Positions 9,301 to 16,857 of a stretch of DNA of 64,000 nt are shown in pieces. The first letter of the stretch is position 1. Each line of letters opens with the position of its first letter. The notes beneath the pieces were generated by a model. It saw nothing but the letters and a program-made list of their open reading frames with translations, ran no database searches and was not told the DNA's origin. The stretch is taken from positions 1 to 64,000 of the forward strand of contig JBBSUG010000008.1 in assembly GCA_038235165.1 (NCBI GenBank). Reading direction: 5' to 3'. The stretch comes from GCA-002050365 sp038235165 (GTDB lineage Bacteria; Acidobacteriota; Blastocatellia; Pyrinomonadales; Pyrinomonadaceae). A program made the position numbers and the translations under genes.

Positions 9301-9480
9301 CTGAATTTGCGGATCAAACGACGGGTCAACCGCATCGAGAATGCTGTGTCCGCCGTAAATTGCACTGCTCAGAATGGTTATGATTAATAACAGCAGCATT
9401 ATTTGTAAATTCTTTTTTATGACATCAAGTGTCGAAACACCTTTGAGAAGTTCTGTTGTATTGTCAATAAATTGTTTCAT
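6376..9480 (-). CDS. Large secreted delta-60 repeat / FG-GAP (VCBS) surface protein
   Basis: The 1034-residue protein starts with a basic N-region and a strong hydrophobic segment (about 28-43, MLLLLIITILSSAIYGG), a signal peptide or anchor. Residues about 55-755 contain many delta-60 repeats of the form QPDGKILVGG...RLNSDGTLDTTFN, which form beta-propeller blades. From about 760 to the end come six FG-GAP/VCBS units, each with a DxDGDGxxD calcium-binding loop (for example DFDGDGRADIAVFR, DYDGDGKTDIAVYR). The arrangement predicts an exported adhesin-like or carbohydrate-binding propeller. No C-terminal sorting signal is evident; the protein ends at PIPAAFR. It is transcribed alone, with 365 bases of non-coding DNA upstream. 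Function beyond the fold is unknown. Confidence 0.9.
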   Translation of the reverse strand: MKQFIDNTTELLKGVSTLDVIKKNLQIMLLLLIITILSSAIYGGHSILDAVDPSFDPQIQTNSFSAKTVTVVLPLADGKILVAGNFNSYNRQPIGSVVRLNSDATLDTTFNSIPFAAGTFIIKIIVQPDGKLVLHGANMLPSGQTGPSKSIIRLNSNGTLDTTFNFTATGLVYDAAIDADGRIILSGFITDDDSVTRNVIRLNADGSRNTAFQFDSTVPISVVRIAAQGNKVIAALETSSHSVIRLNEDGTTDTVFTPKAFSNTQIRSITIQPDGKILVLSTFNLYRLNENGGDDGSFMTITFTSFFPAKQLALSDDGKIIVSSGSTIVEIGRYLANGRGDRSFAPYTIAASVYTSHGVQPDGSVIIGDSNIYGVTAEIPNHFSRLYPNGTPDTNFNAGGIGFQRMNPGSIRTIEVQTDGKVLIGGKFDLVGDAARYKIARLNADSSLDTTFQIRTSGTNFFTQIQDIYDVNVQPDGKIIVSGLFNYSLNGANKSNLIRLNADGIIDPTFNISVIIDDLFGCCLAGKNKTAILSDGKVIVGNSRNKILQLSFPLKLNSDGTRDSSFNPTIYAAQNTLHIYDLAVQPDGKIIVGGRYGSTLLNAFLVRLNSDGSLDQTFNTIDQNSGVVSALTLLPNGKILIAKLNASSSQNIRYEVLRLNSDGSLDNTFNAGTGASDRINTILALPNGKIFVGGKFSEFNGQKLSNLAQLNTDGSVYPTVYTLNDEVLSLAVDSEGRILVGGNFTIINAGGGNSNRSYVARLIDSVQSPQRTPFDFDGDGRADIAVFRAGEGNWFINRSSQGFTASTFGAPTDRLIPADYDGDGKTDIAVYRSGTWYLLNSTNGFSAVQFGESTDIPQPADYDGDGRADIAVFRPSNGVWYVLGSQKGFYASQFGASGDKPVAADYDGDGRADFAVFRNGSWYIQNSAADFKVIQFGLGTDIPVAADYDGDGKTDIAVFRLGNWYILESRAEFRAQQFGNPTDVPVAADYDGDGKTDIAVYRSGNWYLLKSSGSGFSGEIFGSRNDQPIPAAFR
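6490..7160 (-). repeat. Six coding tandem repeats (FG-GAP units)
   Basis: Within the surface-protein gene, blocks encoding DxDGDGxxD recur six times at about 120-135 base spacing (near 6490, 6611, 6740, 6871, 6996 and 7129). DNA identity is high in the calcium-loop part and lower between. This is coding repetition and a candidate site for copy-number change. Confidence 0.8.
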
Positions 9481-9742
9481 AAGTTTTTACTCTTTTTCGT
9501 AAATTCCACTTTAACCCTCGAATTAGAGAATAGAGAGGGTGAGGCTGTTTTCACGTTACAATCAAATTTACACCAGAGTTTCGGCAAAAACTGTCATGAA
9601 ATTGCGAATGCTGACACATTATTGCGGCGATTTGCCGGATGAACAAATTAAACATTCAAACGCTTTACTTTTACAGCGTCAGCAGGTTATTAAAATATAA
9701 GACGTTTTGTTTAAAGTGAGCTACGCCAGATAGTGTGATTTT
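9481..9742. other. Non-coding upstream region of the surface-protein gene
   Basis: This stretch lies between two divergent genes and holds no credible gene. A small stem (ACCCTC at 9514-9519 with GAGGGT at 9535-9540) sits in the probable leader of the surface-protein gene. I see no clear promoter or riboswitch. The rest of the 365-base gap is the REP-like palindrome. Confidence 0.5.
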
Positions 9743-9811
9743 TGCAGAAACACGCACGAAGTAAGTGTGTTTCACTTGCTATGACACACTTACTTCGTGC
9801 GTGTTTCTGCA
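9743..9811. repeat. REP-like palindrome, copy 1
   Basis: The arms 9743-9770 and 9784-9811 are perfect 28-bp inverted repeats around a 13-base loop. The arm contains GCAGAAACACG and AGTAAGTGTG. It shares the frame GC(A/G)GAAACACG...AGTGTG with the palindrome at 10783-10857 on the other side of the AraC gene. Size and form match REP/REPIN-type non-autonomous repeats. It ends 34 bases before the AraC start codon, so it lies in the promoter or leader. Confidence 0.8.
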
Positions 9812-9845
9812 TTTGATACGCTATAAATGAACGACGGCTAAATGT

Positions 9846-10769
9846 ATGAGCGACGAAAAAGCGAAAAAAGGAAGACAGCAGTTTCCGCGCATCAGCGAAG
9901 ACGGAATCGAAACGCGCTACAATTGGCGCGGCGATTGGGTCGTCAACAGCCGTGACCGCTGGCAAAACTTGAAGGTTATCCGCAATCGTCACCACATCCG
10001 CGAATCGTATATCAAACCCGATAAACTGACTTACAATTTAATCACGGTTTATATGGGCGCACCGTCGCGTCAACAGGCGATTTTGTCCGGTCGCAATTAC
10101 AACATTCTGCAAACGGCGGGCAATGTCGCCGTCATCGCGCCGGGGTGCGCTTTGCAGTCGTCGTATGACGAGGTTGAGCAGGACGACGTTTATCTGCATC
10201 TCGAACCGGAATATATCAAAACGGTCGCCGCCGAAGCCGATTTGAATCCTGACAAAGTGGAAATCATCACCTCGCTGGAAACGCGCAGTCCGATTATCGA
10301 ATCAGTGGCGCGAATGGCGTTTGACGAATTGCAGCGCGACCGCGAAGCGACGGGCAGCAATCTTTTCGCCGATTCCATCGCCAATCTGCTCGCCGTCCAG
10401 CTTTTGCGGGAATATTCTTCCGAGCGGATGCCGCCTGCCAAACAGTATGTCAGCGGTTTGACAAACCGGAGTCTCGGACAGGTTTTAGACTTAATTGAAA
10501 GTGATTTAGCGGAAGATTTATCGTTGAAAATTTTAGCAAACGCCGCCGGTTTGAGCGAATATCATTTTTTGCGGATGTTCAAACAGTCAACCGGCGACAC
10601 GCCGCATCAATACGTCATCAACCGCCGCATCGAACGCGCCCGCGAACTGCTGCAAAAAACCGAGATGAGCATCACGGAAATCGCTTACCTGCTCGGATTT
10701 TCAAATCCGGCGCACTTCGCGCTTCATTTTAAGCGCAAAACCGGCTTTACGCCGAGTGCAATGCGATAA
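9846..10769 (+). CDS. AraC family transcriptional regulator
   Basis: The 307-residue protein has a C-terminal AraC DNA-binding domain (about 205-305) with two helix-turn-helix units: LSLKILANAAGLSEYHFLRM and ITEIAYLLGFSNPAHFALHF. The end FKRKTGFTPSAMR is the classic AraC C-terminal block. The N-terminal 200 residues are a sensor region I cannot assign to a ligand. Early in it, WRGDWVVNSRDRWQN resembles a group of acidobacterial and proteobacterial AraC proteins. The coding strand runs into the 3' end of the convergent gene on the minus strand (69 bases of overlap). REP-like palindromes lie on both sides. The target genes are not evident. Confidence 0.92.
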   Translation: MSDEKAKKGRQQFPRISEDGIETRYNWRGDWVVNSRDRWQNLKVIRNRHHIRESYIKPDKLTYNLITVYMGAPSRQQAILSGRNYNILQTAGNVAVIAPGCALQSSYDEVEQDDVYLHLEPEYIKTVAAEADLNPDKVEIITSLETRSPIIESVARMAFDELQRDREATGSNLFADSIANLLAVQLLREYSSERMPPAKQYVSGLTNRSLGQVLDLIESDLAEDLSLKILANAAGLSEYHFLRMFKQSTGDTPHQYVINRRIERARELLQKTEMSITEIAYLLGFSNPAHFALHFKRKTGFTPSAMR

Positions 10770-11363
10770 AATTACGAACAAAGGCGGAAACACGACCGTC
10801 AGGGAGTGTGGTGTTATTCTAACGATTGACACACTCCCTGACGGTCGCGTTTCCGCCCCTTTGACTGCATCGGCAAGCTTCCCCGCAAAATCTTCCATAT
10901 AATAACCGATCAAAGCCGAATCAGTTTGAATAAAATAGACATTTTTTTCGTTTTGGAATCCCGTGACAATCCAGTAATAATCATTTTCAGCCGACAAATT
11001 CTGCGGTTTGTTCTGAATTCTTTCAAGTCTTCGCGCCGCTAAATCTTCGGTTTCGTAAACTTCTTCGACGACCGTAAAACGCGGAAAAGTATGACTTTCT
11101 TCCTTAACCGACGTTCGTCTTTTAACTTGATAGGTTCTCTGCCGCAAAGTTTGAAATTGCTCTTTATGCCAATCACTCCCCGCACCTTCGCTGACATTTT
11201 TCACTTGATAGTCGAGCTGTTCAAACAGTTCCGCCGACAATTTAGATTTTTCGCCGGAAAATTGTAATTCATTTTTGGAAGCAGTAGTTTCAGAATTAAA
11301 ATTGCAGTTGAGACAGCAAATAACAATGATTGAAGCGAAAACAATTTGAGAAACTTTTTGCAT
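10701..11363 (-). CDS. Hypothetical exported protein with palindrome-derived C-terminus
   Basis: The 220-residue frame begins with a signal-like segment (VSQIVFASIIVICCLNC). The Cys could be lipidated, but Asn before it is not a typical lipobox residue. The middle (about 40-165) is charged, without a family I recognise. The last 55 or so residues are not native-looking: from base 10857 down to 10783 the frame runs through the REP-like palindrome, then antisense into the end of the AraC gene until a chance stop at 10701-10703. The ancestral protein probably ended near ...GKLADAVKG. The gene ends eight bases before the convergent-oriented reading of its downstream neighbour would begin; its start lies 8 bases from the stop of the M61 peptidase gene, and both are read on the minus strand. 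Confidence 0.6.
   Translation of the reverse strand: MQKVSQIVFASIIVICCLNCNFNSETTASKNELQFSGEKSKLSAELFEQLDYQVKNVSEGAGSDWHKEQFQTLRQRTYQVKRRTSVKEESHTFPRFTVVEEVYETEDLAARRLERIQNKPQNLSAENDYYWIVTGFQNEKNVYFIQTDSALIGYYMEDFAGKLADAVKGAETRPSGSVSIVRITPHSLTVVFPPLFVILSHCTRRKAGFALKMKREVRRI
10783..10857. repeat. REP-like palindrome, copy 2
   Basis: Arms 10783-10810 and 10830-10857 are 28-bp inverted repeats with one mismatch and a 19-base loop. The arm reads GGCGGAAACACGACCGTCAG then GGAGTGTG. It lies 13 bases after the AraC stop and inside the reading frame of the minus-strand gene, whose 3' end it has replaced. It may also terminate transcription for both. Confidence 0.82.
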
Positions 11364-11371
11364 AGAACCTC

Positions 11372-13618
11372 TTAATTTTGTTTGCAGTCAGCACATTCTT
11401 TGACAGTAATTGTCTGTGTTTTGGTCGCGCCGCAAACACCGCAGCCGTTGTCACCACCAGCCGTTATTGTATAAGTCCCCGGCGCAACGCCAAACAAATC
11501 CCAAACAACATTTGCACCTTGTCCAACGATTTTGCCGGCTGAAACTGTATATAAATAAGCAGGAACGTCATTTCCAAAATAAGCTGCGGACGTTGAAACC
11601 TCTATTTTTCCATTTTTATCCGAACAAAATTTTGGATTTGCCGGACAATTCTCCCTAATTTCAGTTTGACTCAGAAGAAGATTAGTGACGTTGATAACAC
11701 AGTTGAGATTCTTCGAGGGTCTGCAAGCAAAACTGGAATACGCACTATATGATTGACCGTTGATAGGCTTAACAATTTCCGACAAATAATCTGTTTTTGT
11801 CGCGTCTCGTTCGAGATGCGGAAAGCGTTCGCCGCTGTTGTAATTGATTTTGTATGTTGCGGTTACGCCGCTGAATTCAGTTTCAAATTCGAGCGGCGCA
11901 TTGTTTTTCGTTGCGGCAACTGCTTTGTGCAGATTTTCCGACTCAAAATCTGCGCCGTTGATTTTCGTGATTTTCATTCCCGGCACGATTCCGGCTTTTG
12001 CCGCCGTGAGATCGGGGTTGATGTCGGTGATTTCGCCGCCGGAATTGACAGAAATGCCGATTGAATATGACAAATCTACAAAATCATACATTGATTCATA
12101 CAACTGTTTTTGAAAATTCGGCGTGTCGTTATAGATGAGTTTCCAGCCGCCGTTCGTAATTCCGCCGAGCGGCGCGCTTTTTTGAATTTTGTAAACGCGC
12201 GTGTCGAAAAACTCGCGCCAATCGTAGGGAACGACGCTGTTTAAAGTCGTGACGATTTCATTAAAATCATAAGGTTTGATCATCGGTCCGGTGTTTTGTC
12301 CGCCGTGAAACTTCCGCATAAAATCGTTGAGCGAAAGTTTTCCATTCGATTTCTGCCTGATTAAAACATCGGCTTCCATCCAGATCAACGCGCCTTCGTC
12401 ATAATAATCAACGCGCCGACGCTGGTTACGCCACGCACGCGGCGAACCATAAGTAAATTGGACGGCGCGAGCCGTATCAACGAGCGGTCGCCAGCGTCTG
12501 CCGGTTTGATAATCGAGATCAGCGGCGGTGTCGGCGATTACGTCGCGGAAAATTTCCTGCGTCCAAAGTCCGCTGCGCGTCGGCAGAACTTTGCCTAGAT
12601 ACTGTGTCAAACCTTCGTAAACCCACAAAAATTCGGCTTTCTGCGGCGTTTCATAATCGCCCGTTGCCAAACCAACCGGACGGCGATATTTTCCGTTCCA
12701 TGAATGCGCGAATTCGTGTCCGAGCAAATCGCCGAGATCAATCAGCCGATATTTGTCGCTCAAAGATTCCAAACCAACACCGTCTTCGCTCGATTCGTTA
12801 TGCTCCAACCCCTCGCTGCCGCCGACATCGCTCAACGTCAGCAGAAATTTGTAACTGTTGTAATGATGTGCGCCAAAAGTCGCATTCGCCTGTGTAACGA
12901 GATTTTTCCAGCCCTGCAAAGTCTCCGGTTTGTAATTTAACGCTTTGGCGGAATCGGCGGCGATGTCCATTTCGTGCGGAACTCCGCCCGTGTCTGACAA
13001 CTTTATTTTCTTGAAATATTTCCCGATGATTGCGGGTGAATCAATCAGACGAGTCAGCGAAACCTGGTTAAACTGCGCCGGATTCGCCGTTTCATTCCCC
13101 GTTTGCAACGCCGTCGCATACTGCCATCCGGCGGGATATTTCAGCGAAGCCGTCACATTGACATCATCGGCTTTCGCACCTTCGGGATACAAAATCAGGC
13201 GATTCCATTTGATGCGCGATAAATTCGCGCTCGCAATCGTTCCGGGCTGCGAAAGATCGTCAAAACCAATCTCGATTTCCTTTACGCCTTCGGGAATCGT
13301 CAGATGAAACTCAAACATCTCGACATCATCGCGCCGCCACGCTAATTGTTTGCCGTTCGCCGAGATATAGAGATTGACCATATCATTCAATGTTCCGGTC
13401 GGCGCGTGTTCGCCCGGAATCCATTTCGGATAAAAGAGCGCGAATTCACCTGCTTTGACCGCCATTGTTTCCCGAACGTGAATGATATTTTTCGCCGCGT
13501 CGGTCGCGTCAACGTCCAACTTGATTGCACTTTGGGCGAAAATCGCTGTTGCAAACAAAGTGAGTAAGATCAACGTAAAAATGGTTTTTCGAGAATTATT
13601 TGAATGTGAATTTCTCAT
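11372..13618 (-). CDS. M61 family (glycyl aminopeptidase-like) metallopeptidase with PDZ domain
   Basis: The 748-residue product has a Sec signal peptide (about 10-29, ending ATAIFAQ). An N-terminal beta domain typical of M61 follows, then the zinc motif HEFAH with His301, Glu302 and His305, extended as HEFAHSWNGKYRRP. The third ligand is probably the Glu in LWVYEGLTQYLG downstream. A PDZ domain lies near 515-590 (IGISVNSGGEITDINPD, AAKAGIVPGMKI). The last 130 residues are an extra Cys-containing domain ending CGVCGATKTQTITVKECADC, longer than the usual family of about 600 residues. M61 enzymes are exported aminopeptidases that favour Gly or Ala at the N-terminus. The substrate here is inference. 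Confidence 0.92.
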   Translation of the reverse strand: MRNSHSNNSRKTIFTLILLTLFATAIFAQSAIKLDVDATDAAKNIIHVRETMAVKAGEFALFYPKWIPGEHAPTGTLNDMVNLYISANGKQLAWRRDDVEMFEFHLTIPEGVKEIEIGFDDLSQPGTIASANLSRIKWNRLILYPEGAKADDVNVTASLKYPAGWQYATALQTGNETANPAQFNQVSLTRLIDSPAIIGKYFKKIKLSDTGGVPHEMDIAADSAKALNYKPETLQGWKNLVTQANATFGAHHYNSYKFLLTLSDVGGSEGLEHNESSEDGVGLESLSDKYRLIDLGDLLGHEFAHSWNGKYRRPVGLATGDYETPQKAEFLWVYEGLTQYLGKVLPTRSGLWTQEIFRDVIADTAADLDYQTGRRWRPLVDTARAVQFTYGSPRAWRNQRRRVDYYDEGALIWMEADVLIRQKSNGKLSLNDFMRKFHGGQNTGPMIKPYDFNEIVTTLNSVVPYDWREFFDTRVYKIQKSAPLGGITNGGWKLIYNDTPNFQKQLYESMYDFVDLSYSIGISVNSGGEITDINPDLTAAKAGIVPGMKITKINGADFESENLHKAVAATKNNAPLEFETEFSGVTATYKINYNSGERFPHLERDATKTDYLSEIVKPINGQSYSAYSSFACRPSKNLNCVINVTNLLLSQTEIRENCPANPKFCSDKNGKIEVSTSAAYFGNDVPAYLYTVSAGKIVGQGANVVWDLFGVAPGTYTITAGGDNGCGVCGATKTQTITVKECADCKQN

Positions 13619-13642
13619 AATTTTATTAAGTTCCGATGTTTT

Positions 13643-14647
13643 TTAGTAATCAGCCAAACGCCGCGCCGCATCAACAATCTCTGAAATCTGCGGCAGAAAA
13701 TAATCTTCCATCGTCGGCGCAAACGGCACGGGCGCGTCAATCGAAGCGACGCGAATTATTGGTGCGTCGAGCCATTCAAAAGCTTCTTCGGCGATAATCG
13801 CGCTGAGTTCGCCGCCGATTCCCCCCGTCAGAGAAGATTCGTGCAGAATCATCGCGCGGTTTGTTTTCTTGACGGTATTCAAAATCGCTTCTTTGTCCAA
13901 AGGCGCGAGCGAACGCAAATCTATTACTTCGACCTGCAAGCCGTCTGATTTTTCGAGTTCGTCAGCCGCGTCGAGCGCGTTCAAAACCTGTGCGCCGAAT
14001 GTGATGATTGATAAATCCTTACCTTCACGCGTCGTTCGCGCTTTACCGATTTCGACGATGTAATCTTCTTCGGGCAATTCTTCGCGCAGACGCGGCAGAC
14101 GGTAAAGTTTTTTATGCTCAAAAAACAAAACCGGATCGGGATCACGAATCGCCGCTTTAATTAAACCTTTCGCGTCGTACGCCGTCGAAGGTTCGACCAT
14201 TTTGAGTCCCGCCGTGTTTAAGAAAAAAGATTCCGCATTTAATGAATGAAACGGTCCGCCGCGCACGCCCGAACCGCACGGACCGCGAAACACTGCTTGA
14301 ATCGAACCGCAGCCGCGATAACGGGATTTTGCCGCGTAATTCGTCAGCATATCGAAGCCGCACGAAACGAAGTCAATAAACTGAAACTCCGCAACCGGCT
14401 TCATTCCCATCAACGCTGCGCCGCACGCCGCGCCGACAATTGCCGCTTCCGAAATCGGCGTGTCAATCATTCGCTCTGCGCCGAATTCGTCAATAAAACC
14501 TTCGGTCAACTTAAACGCGCCGCCGTATGCGCCGATGTCTTCGCCGATCACGAAAACACTATCGTCGCGTGTCATTTCCTCGTGAATACCCTGCCTGATG
14601 GCTTCGATTAAGGTTAAACCTTTTGCTTCCTGTTTTGTTGCTGCCAT
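13643..14647 (-). CDS. pdhB: 2-oxoacid (pyruvate) dehydrogenase E1 component, beta subunit
   Basis: The 334-residue protein matches the E1-beta family in length and order. The N-terminal pyrimidine-binding domain contains VFVIGEDIGAYGGAFKLTEG and ISEAAIVGAACGAALMGMKP. The block FRGPCGSGVRGGPFHS is characteristic. The C-terminal transketolase-like domain contains LSIITFGAQV and LHESSLTGGIGGELSAII. With E1-alpha it forms the thiamine-diphosphate enzyme that decarboxylates pyruvate or a related oxoacid and acylates the lipoyl E2. The alpha subunit gene lies 6 kb away at 20754-21818 on the same strand, an unusual split because the pair is normally adjacent. Whether the substrate is pyruvate or acetoin cannot be told from sequence alone. 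Confidence 0.92.
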   Translation of the reverse strand: MAATKQEAKGLTLIEAIRQGIHEEMTRDDSVFVIGEDIGAYGGAFKLTEGFIDEFGAERMIDTPISEAAIVGAACGAALMGMKPVAEFQFIDFVSCGFDMLTNYAAKSRYRGCGSIQAVFRGPCGSGVRGGPFHSLNAESFFLNTAGLKMVEPSTAYDAKGLIKAAIRDPDPVLFFEHKKLYRLPRLREELPEEDYIVEIGKARTTREGKDLSIITFGAQVLNALDAADELEKSDGLQVEVIDLRSLAPLDKEAILNTVKKTNRAMILHESSLTGGIGGELSAIIAEEAFEWLDAPIIRVASIDAPVPFAPTMEDYFLPQISEIVDAARRLADY

Positions 14648-14712
14648 TAATAATTATTAAATTTGCTCTCTTCTAATTTGGTTTTCGAACCTGAATTTTT
14701 TTATAAACTTCT

Positions 14713-15447
14713 TTATTTCGGCTGGACAGCGGGTAAATTCAACCCGAAAACTGATGTGTAAACCGTGAGAAAATCATCAGCTGCGCTTTTTCCTTCGGAA
14801 GCCTGTTTGCGACCTATCACGCCGTGTGCGTAAATATCGCTGTTCGGATCATTAGCCGAAGTCGGAAGAGTAATTGCCGGAATAGATTTTGAAATTTCCT
14901 TGAGAAGCCAGACGAGAGACTGCATCTGCGATTGCGAAGGTGCGGGATAAACGCCGTTTTTGTCTGACTTTGTAACCATTTCGATGCCCAGCGAATCAGT
15001 GTTCATCGGATAGCGGTCGGGATAGCTTTTTACTTCCTCGATTTTTTGGGCGCGGCTTGCCCAACCTATCTTATAATCCAAAACTTTCTGTTCAGCGGAG
15101 ATTTTTTGATTTTTGGGAATCGCACAGGATTTTTGAACAAAGCATCTCGACTGAATGAATCCGACGTGATTACAGGTTTTTGTGAGATGCGCGGTTTGGT
15201 AGATTTTTCCGTCGTCTCCCTTATATTCCGTGGTATCTCCGCGATCAATGACGAAATGCGCTCCGACGTGATGTATGTTATCTTTGCTTTTCCAACCGTT
15301 GAAAGTTTGCTCCGCGCTCCAATTATCCGTTTGATGTACCACGACAGCCTGAATATTCTTTACGTCAAATACATTACGTTCGATGACGCTGATAATATTT
15401 TGATTAACCAGCGAATCAACCAGCAAACCATCTTTTAATTCTGCCAT
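14713..15447 (-). CDS. N-acetylmuramoyl-L-alanine amidase-like (Amidase_2) protein
   Basis: The 244-residue protein shows an amidase-2/PGRP fold. It has IQAVVVHQTDNWSAEQTF with a first zinc His near residue 37, GAHFVIDRGDTTEY near 61-74, HLTKTCNHVGF with the second His, and LGIEMV in the later part. The family cleaves the amide between MurNAc and the stem peptide, releasing peptide from peptidoglycan. No signal peptide is visible, so it may be cytoplasmic, released by a non-Sec route, or a recycling amidase of AmpD type. A good ribosome-binding sequence (AGGAGAAGATGAGAA) precedes the ATG. It starts 14 bases after the stop of the next gene upstream, so the two are probably co-transcribed. Confidence 0.75.
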   Translation of the reverse strand: MAELKDGLLVDSLVNQNIISVIERNVFDVKNIQAVVVHQTDNWSAEQTFNGWKSKDNIHHVGAHFVIDRGDTTEYKGDDGKIYQTAHLTKTCNHVGFIQSRCFVQKSCAIPKNQKISAEQKVLDYKIGWASRAQKIEEVKSYPDRYPMNTDSLGIEMVTKSDKNGVYPAPSQSQMQSLVWLLKEISKSIPAITLPTSANDPNSDIYAHGVIGRKQASEGKSAADDFLTVYTSVFGLNLPAVQPK

Positions 15448-15461
15448 TTCTCATCTTCTCC

Positions 15462-16253
15462 TTAATCGGTTTTCAAACTCGAAATAATTTTGAAAAATAT
15501 TTCATTGTTTTCCTCTGTCAAAATCACTTGCGGAAGACTTTCCGCCTTCTTTTTTTCTTCGGGAATTGCGCCGGGACCGAAAAGAGGAATGAGATTTCTT
15601 TTAACGACGAGCGTTTTGTTATCAGACAAAGGAAAAGTATAAGTTAAATTTCCGCAGCCCTGAAAAGTCGCGTAAACAATTTCTCCTTTCAGATTATTGG
15701 TCGCAAAACAGACGGGATTTTCGTTGATGTCGGCGTTTTTGTTAAGGTCGGAGTTTTTCTTACATTCTGCGGTGATCTTTTGCTTTTCGTTTGAAACTAA
15801 AATCGTGACATCGAAATCAGCAAACTTTTTGAGGGATTTCACATCGTCCGAATTGTCGCACGGATCGCTGTGTTCAAAATTTAATTCGTGAAATATGCGA
15901 ACACCGTTTTTTAACCGCTTTATTTTCAATTTTGACGGGTATTGAAACGAAATGCCGAGTTTGATATCACTGAATTGCTTCCAATCTTTATCGGCGGCGC
16001 GGTGGTTTTGGGCTGCCGTGTTCAAATCGGTTTGATCGGCAGCAGTGGAATTATTGTTGACGGCACTATTGATCGAGACGTTTTGAACCTTGGAAGTTTG
16101 AATTGCGTCGGCTCTGTAATCACAAGCGAAACCGAATGTGAAAAGAAACATTGTCGTCGCCGCCAAACTGAAAATTCGCGCACATTTGAATTGTTTCAGC
16201 GCGGAAAAGTTTCCAATAATCGCCCGGTGAAAAGAATTTTTTTCCAAATACAT
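15462..16253 (-). CDS. Hypothetical exported protein, 263 aa
   Basis: I do not recognise this family. A long basic N-region is followed by a hydrophobic stretch (about 30-44, LAATTMFLFTFGFAC) whose Cys could be a lipid attachment site. An Asn/Ala-rich linker (about 55-90) leads to a folded region of about 170 residues with FSDIKLGISFQYPSKLKIKR. That block is typical of PsbP-like or similar small periplasmic domains that begin with a 'GISFxYP' strand. The rest contains several Cys and Lys-rich segments. It is probably co-transcribed with the amidase gene 14 bases downstream. The 155 bases upstream hold no gene, and its promoter should lie there. Confidence 0.6.
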   Translation of the reverse strand: MYLEKNSFHRAIIGNFSALKQFKCARIFSLAATTMFLFTFGFACDYRADAIQTSKVQNVSINSAVNNNSTAADQTDLNTAAQNHRAADKDWKQFSDIKLGISFQYPSKLKIKRLKNGVRIFHELNFEHSDPCDNSDDVKSLKKFADFDVTILVSNEKQKITAECKKNSDLNKNADINENPVCFATNNLKGEIVYATFQGCGNLTYTFPLSDNKTLVVKRNLIPLFGPGAIPEEKKKAESLPQVILTEENNEIFFKIISSLKTD

Positions 16254-16408
16254 TGCCGCCCCCGGAATTTTTGATATGAAATTTGTTTACCTGCCGTTAC
16301 AATGTTTGCAATTGCGCTCAAACATCACTTTAGCACATTCGCTAAACGACTATACAATATTAAAATTCAACATTGCCCGTCAATCGTTCAAGATTTGTAG
16401 CCGCGCTT

Positions 16409-16825
16409 TTAATCTTCATTTTCATCAAACAACCGGCTGACGGGCGTTCGCGTCGGCGGCAGTGATTGTTGATGTTCGATCAAGTTTTTGTTTAATAGGG
16501 CGACGGCTTCGGCGGCACGCCGGAAATCGCCGGACGGAATTTTCAGCGTTATTTTCCCGTCTTTGCTCGGCATTTCGCTGAGTTGGGCGAAACTTTTCAG
16601 GCGGATTTCGATTTTTGCGCCGCGTTTGAAAAAGCCTTTGCGAAAGGTTACATCCAGAATATCATTGAGCGCGATGCGGTTTTCCTTGACACCGTTTTTG
16701 ATGATGCCGAAGAGTTTCGATTCAAATTCCAAAACTATCCCGGCGGCGGAAAATTTGCCGATGCCTTCGATCTGCGACATTCCGCTTTCAGTTTTGAACG
16801 GGATGCTGATAAAACCTGTTTGCAT
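16409..16825 (-). CDS. Hypothetical protein, 138 aa
   Basis: A short soluble protein without signal or membrane segment. The sequence pattern (GIGKFSAAGIVLEFESKLFG, IALNDILDVTFRKG, AKIEIRLKSFAQL) is a run of alternating beta strands ending in one helix (DFRRAAEAVALLNKNL). That is what a PH-like (GRAM/bPH) small domain looks like. No catalytic residues are evident. It follows the UPF0114 membrane-protein gene by 32 bases on the same strand, so the two may be co-expressed. Function unknown. Confidence 0.55.
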   Translation of the reverse strand: MQTGFISIPFKTESGMSQIEGIGKFSAAGIVLEFESKLFGIIKNGVKENRIALNDILDVTFRKGFFKRGAKIEIRLKSFAQLSEMPSKDGKITLKIPSGDFRRAAEAVALLNKNLIEHQQSLPPTRTPVSRLFDENED

Positions 16826-16857
16826 AGTATTTGAACGGAAAAAACGGCGGGCGGTTT

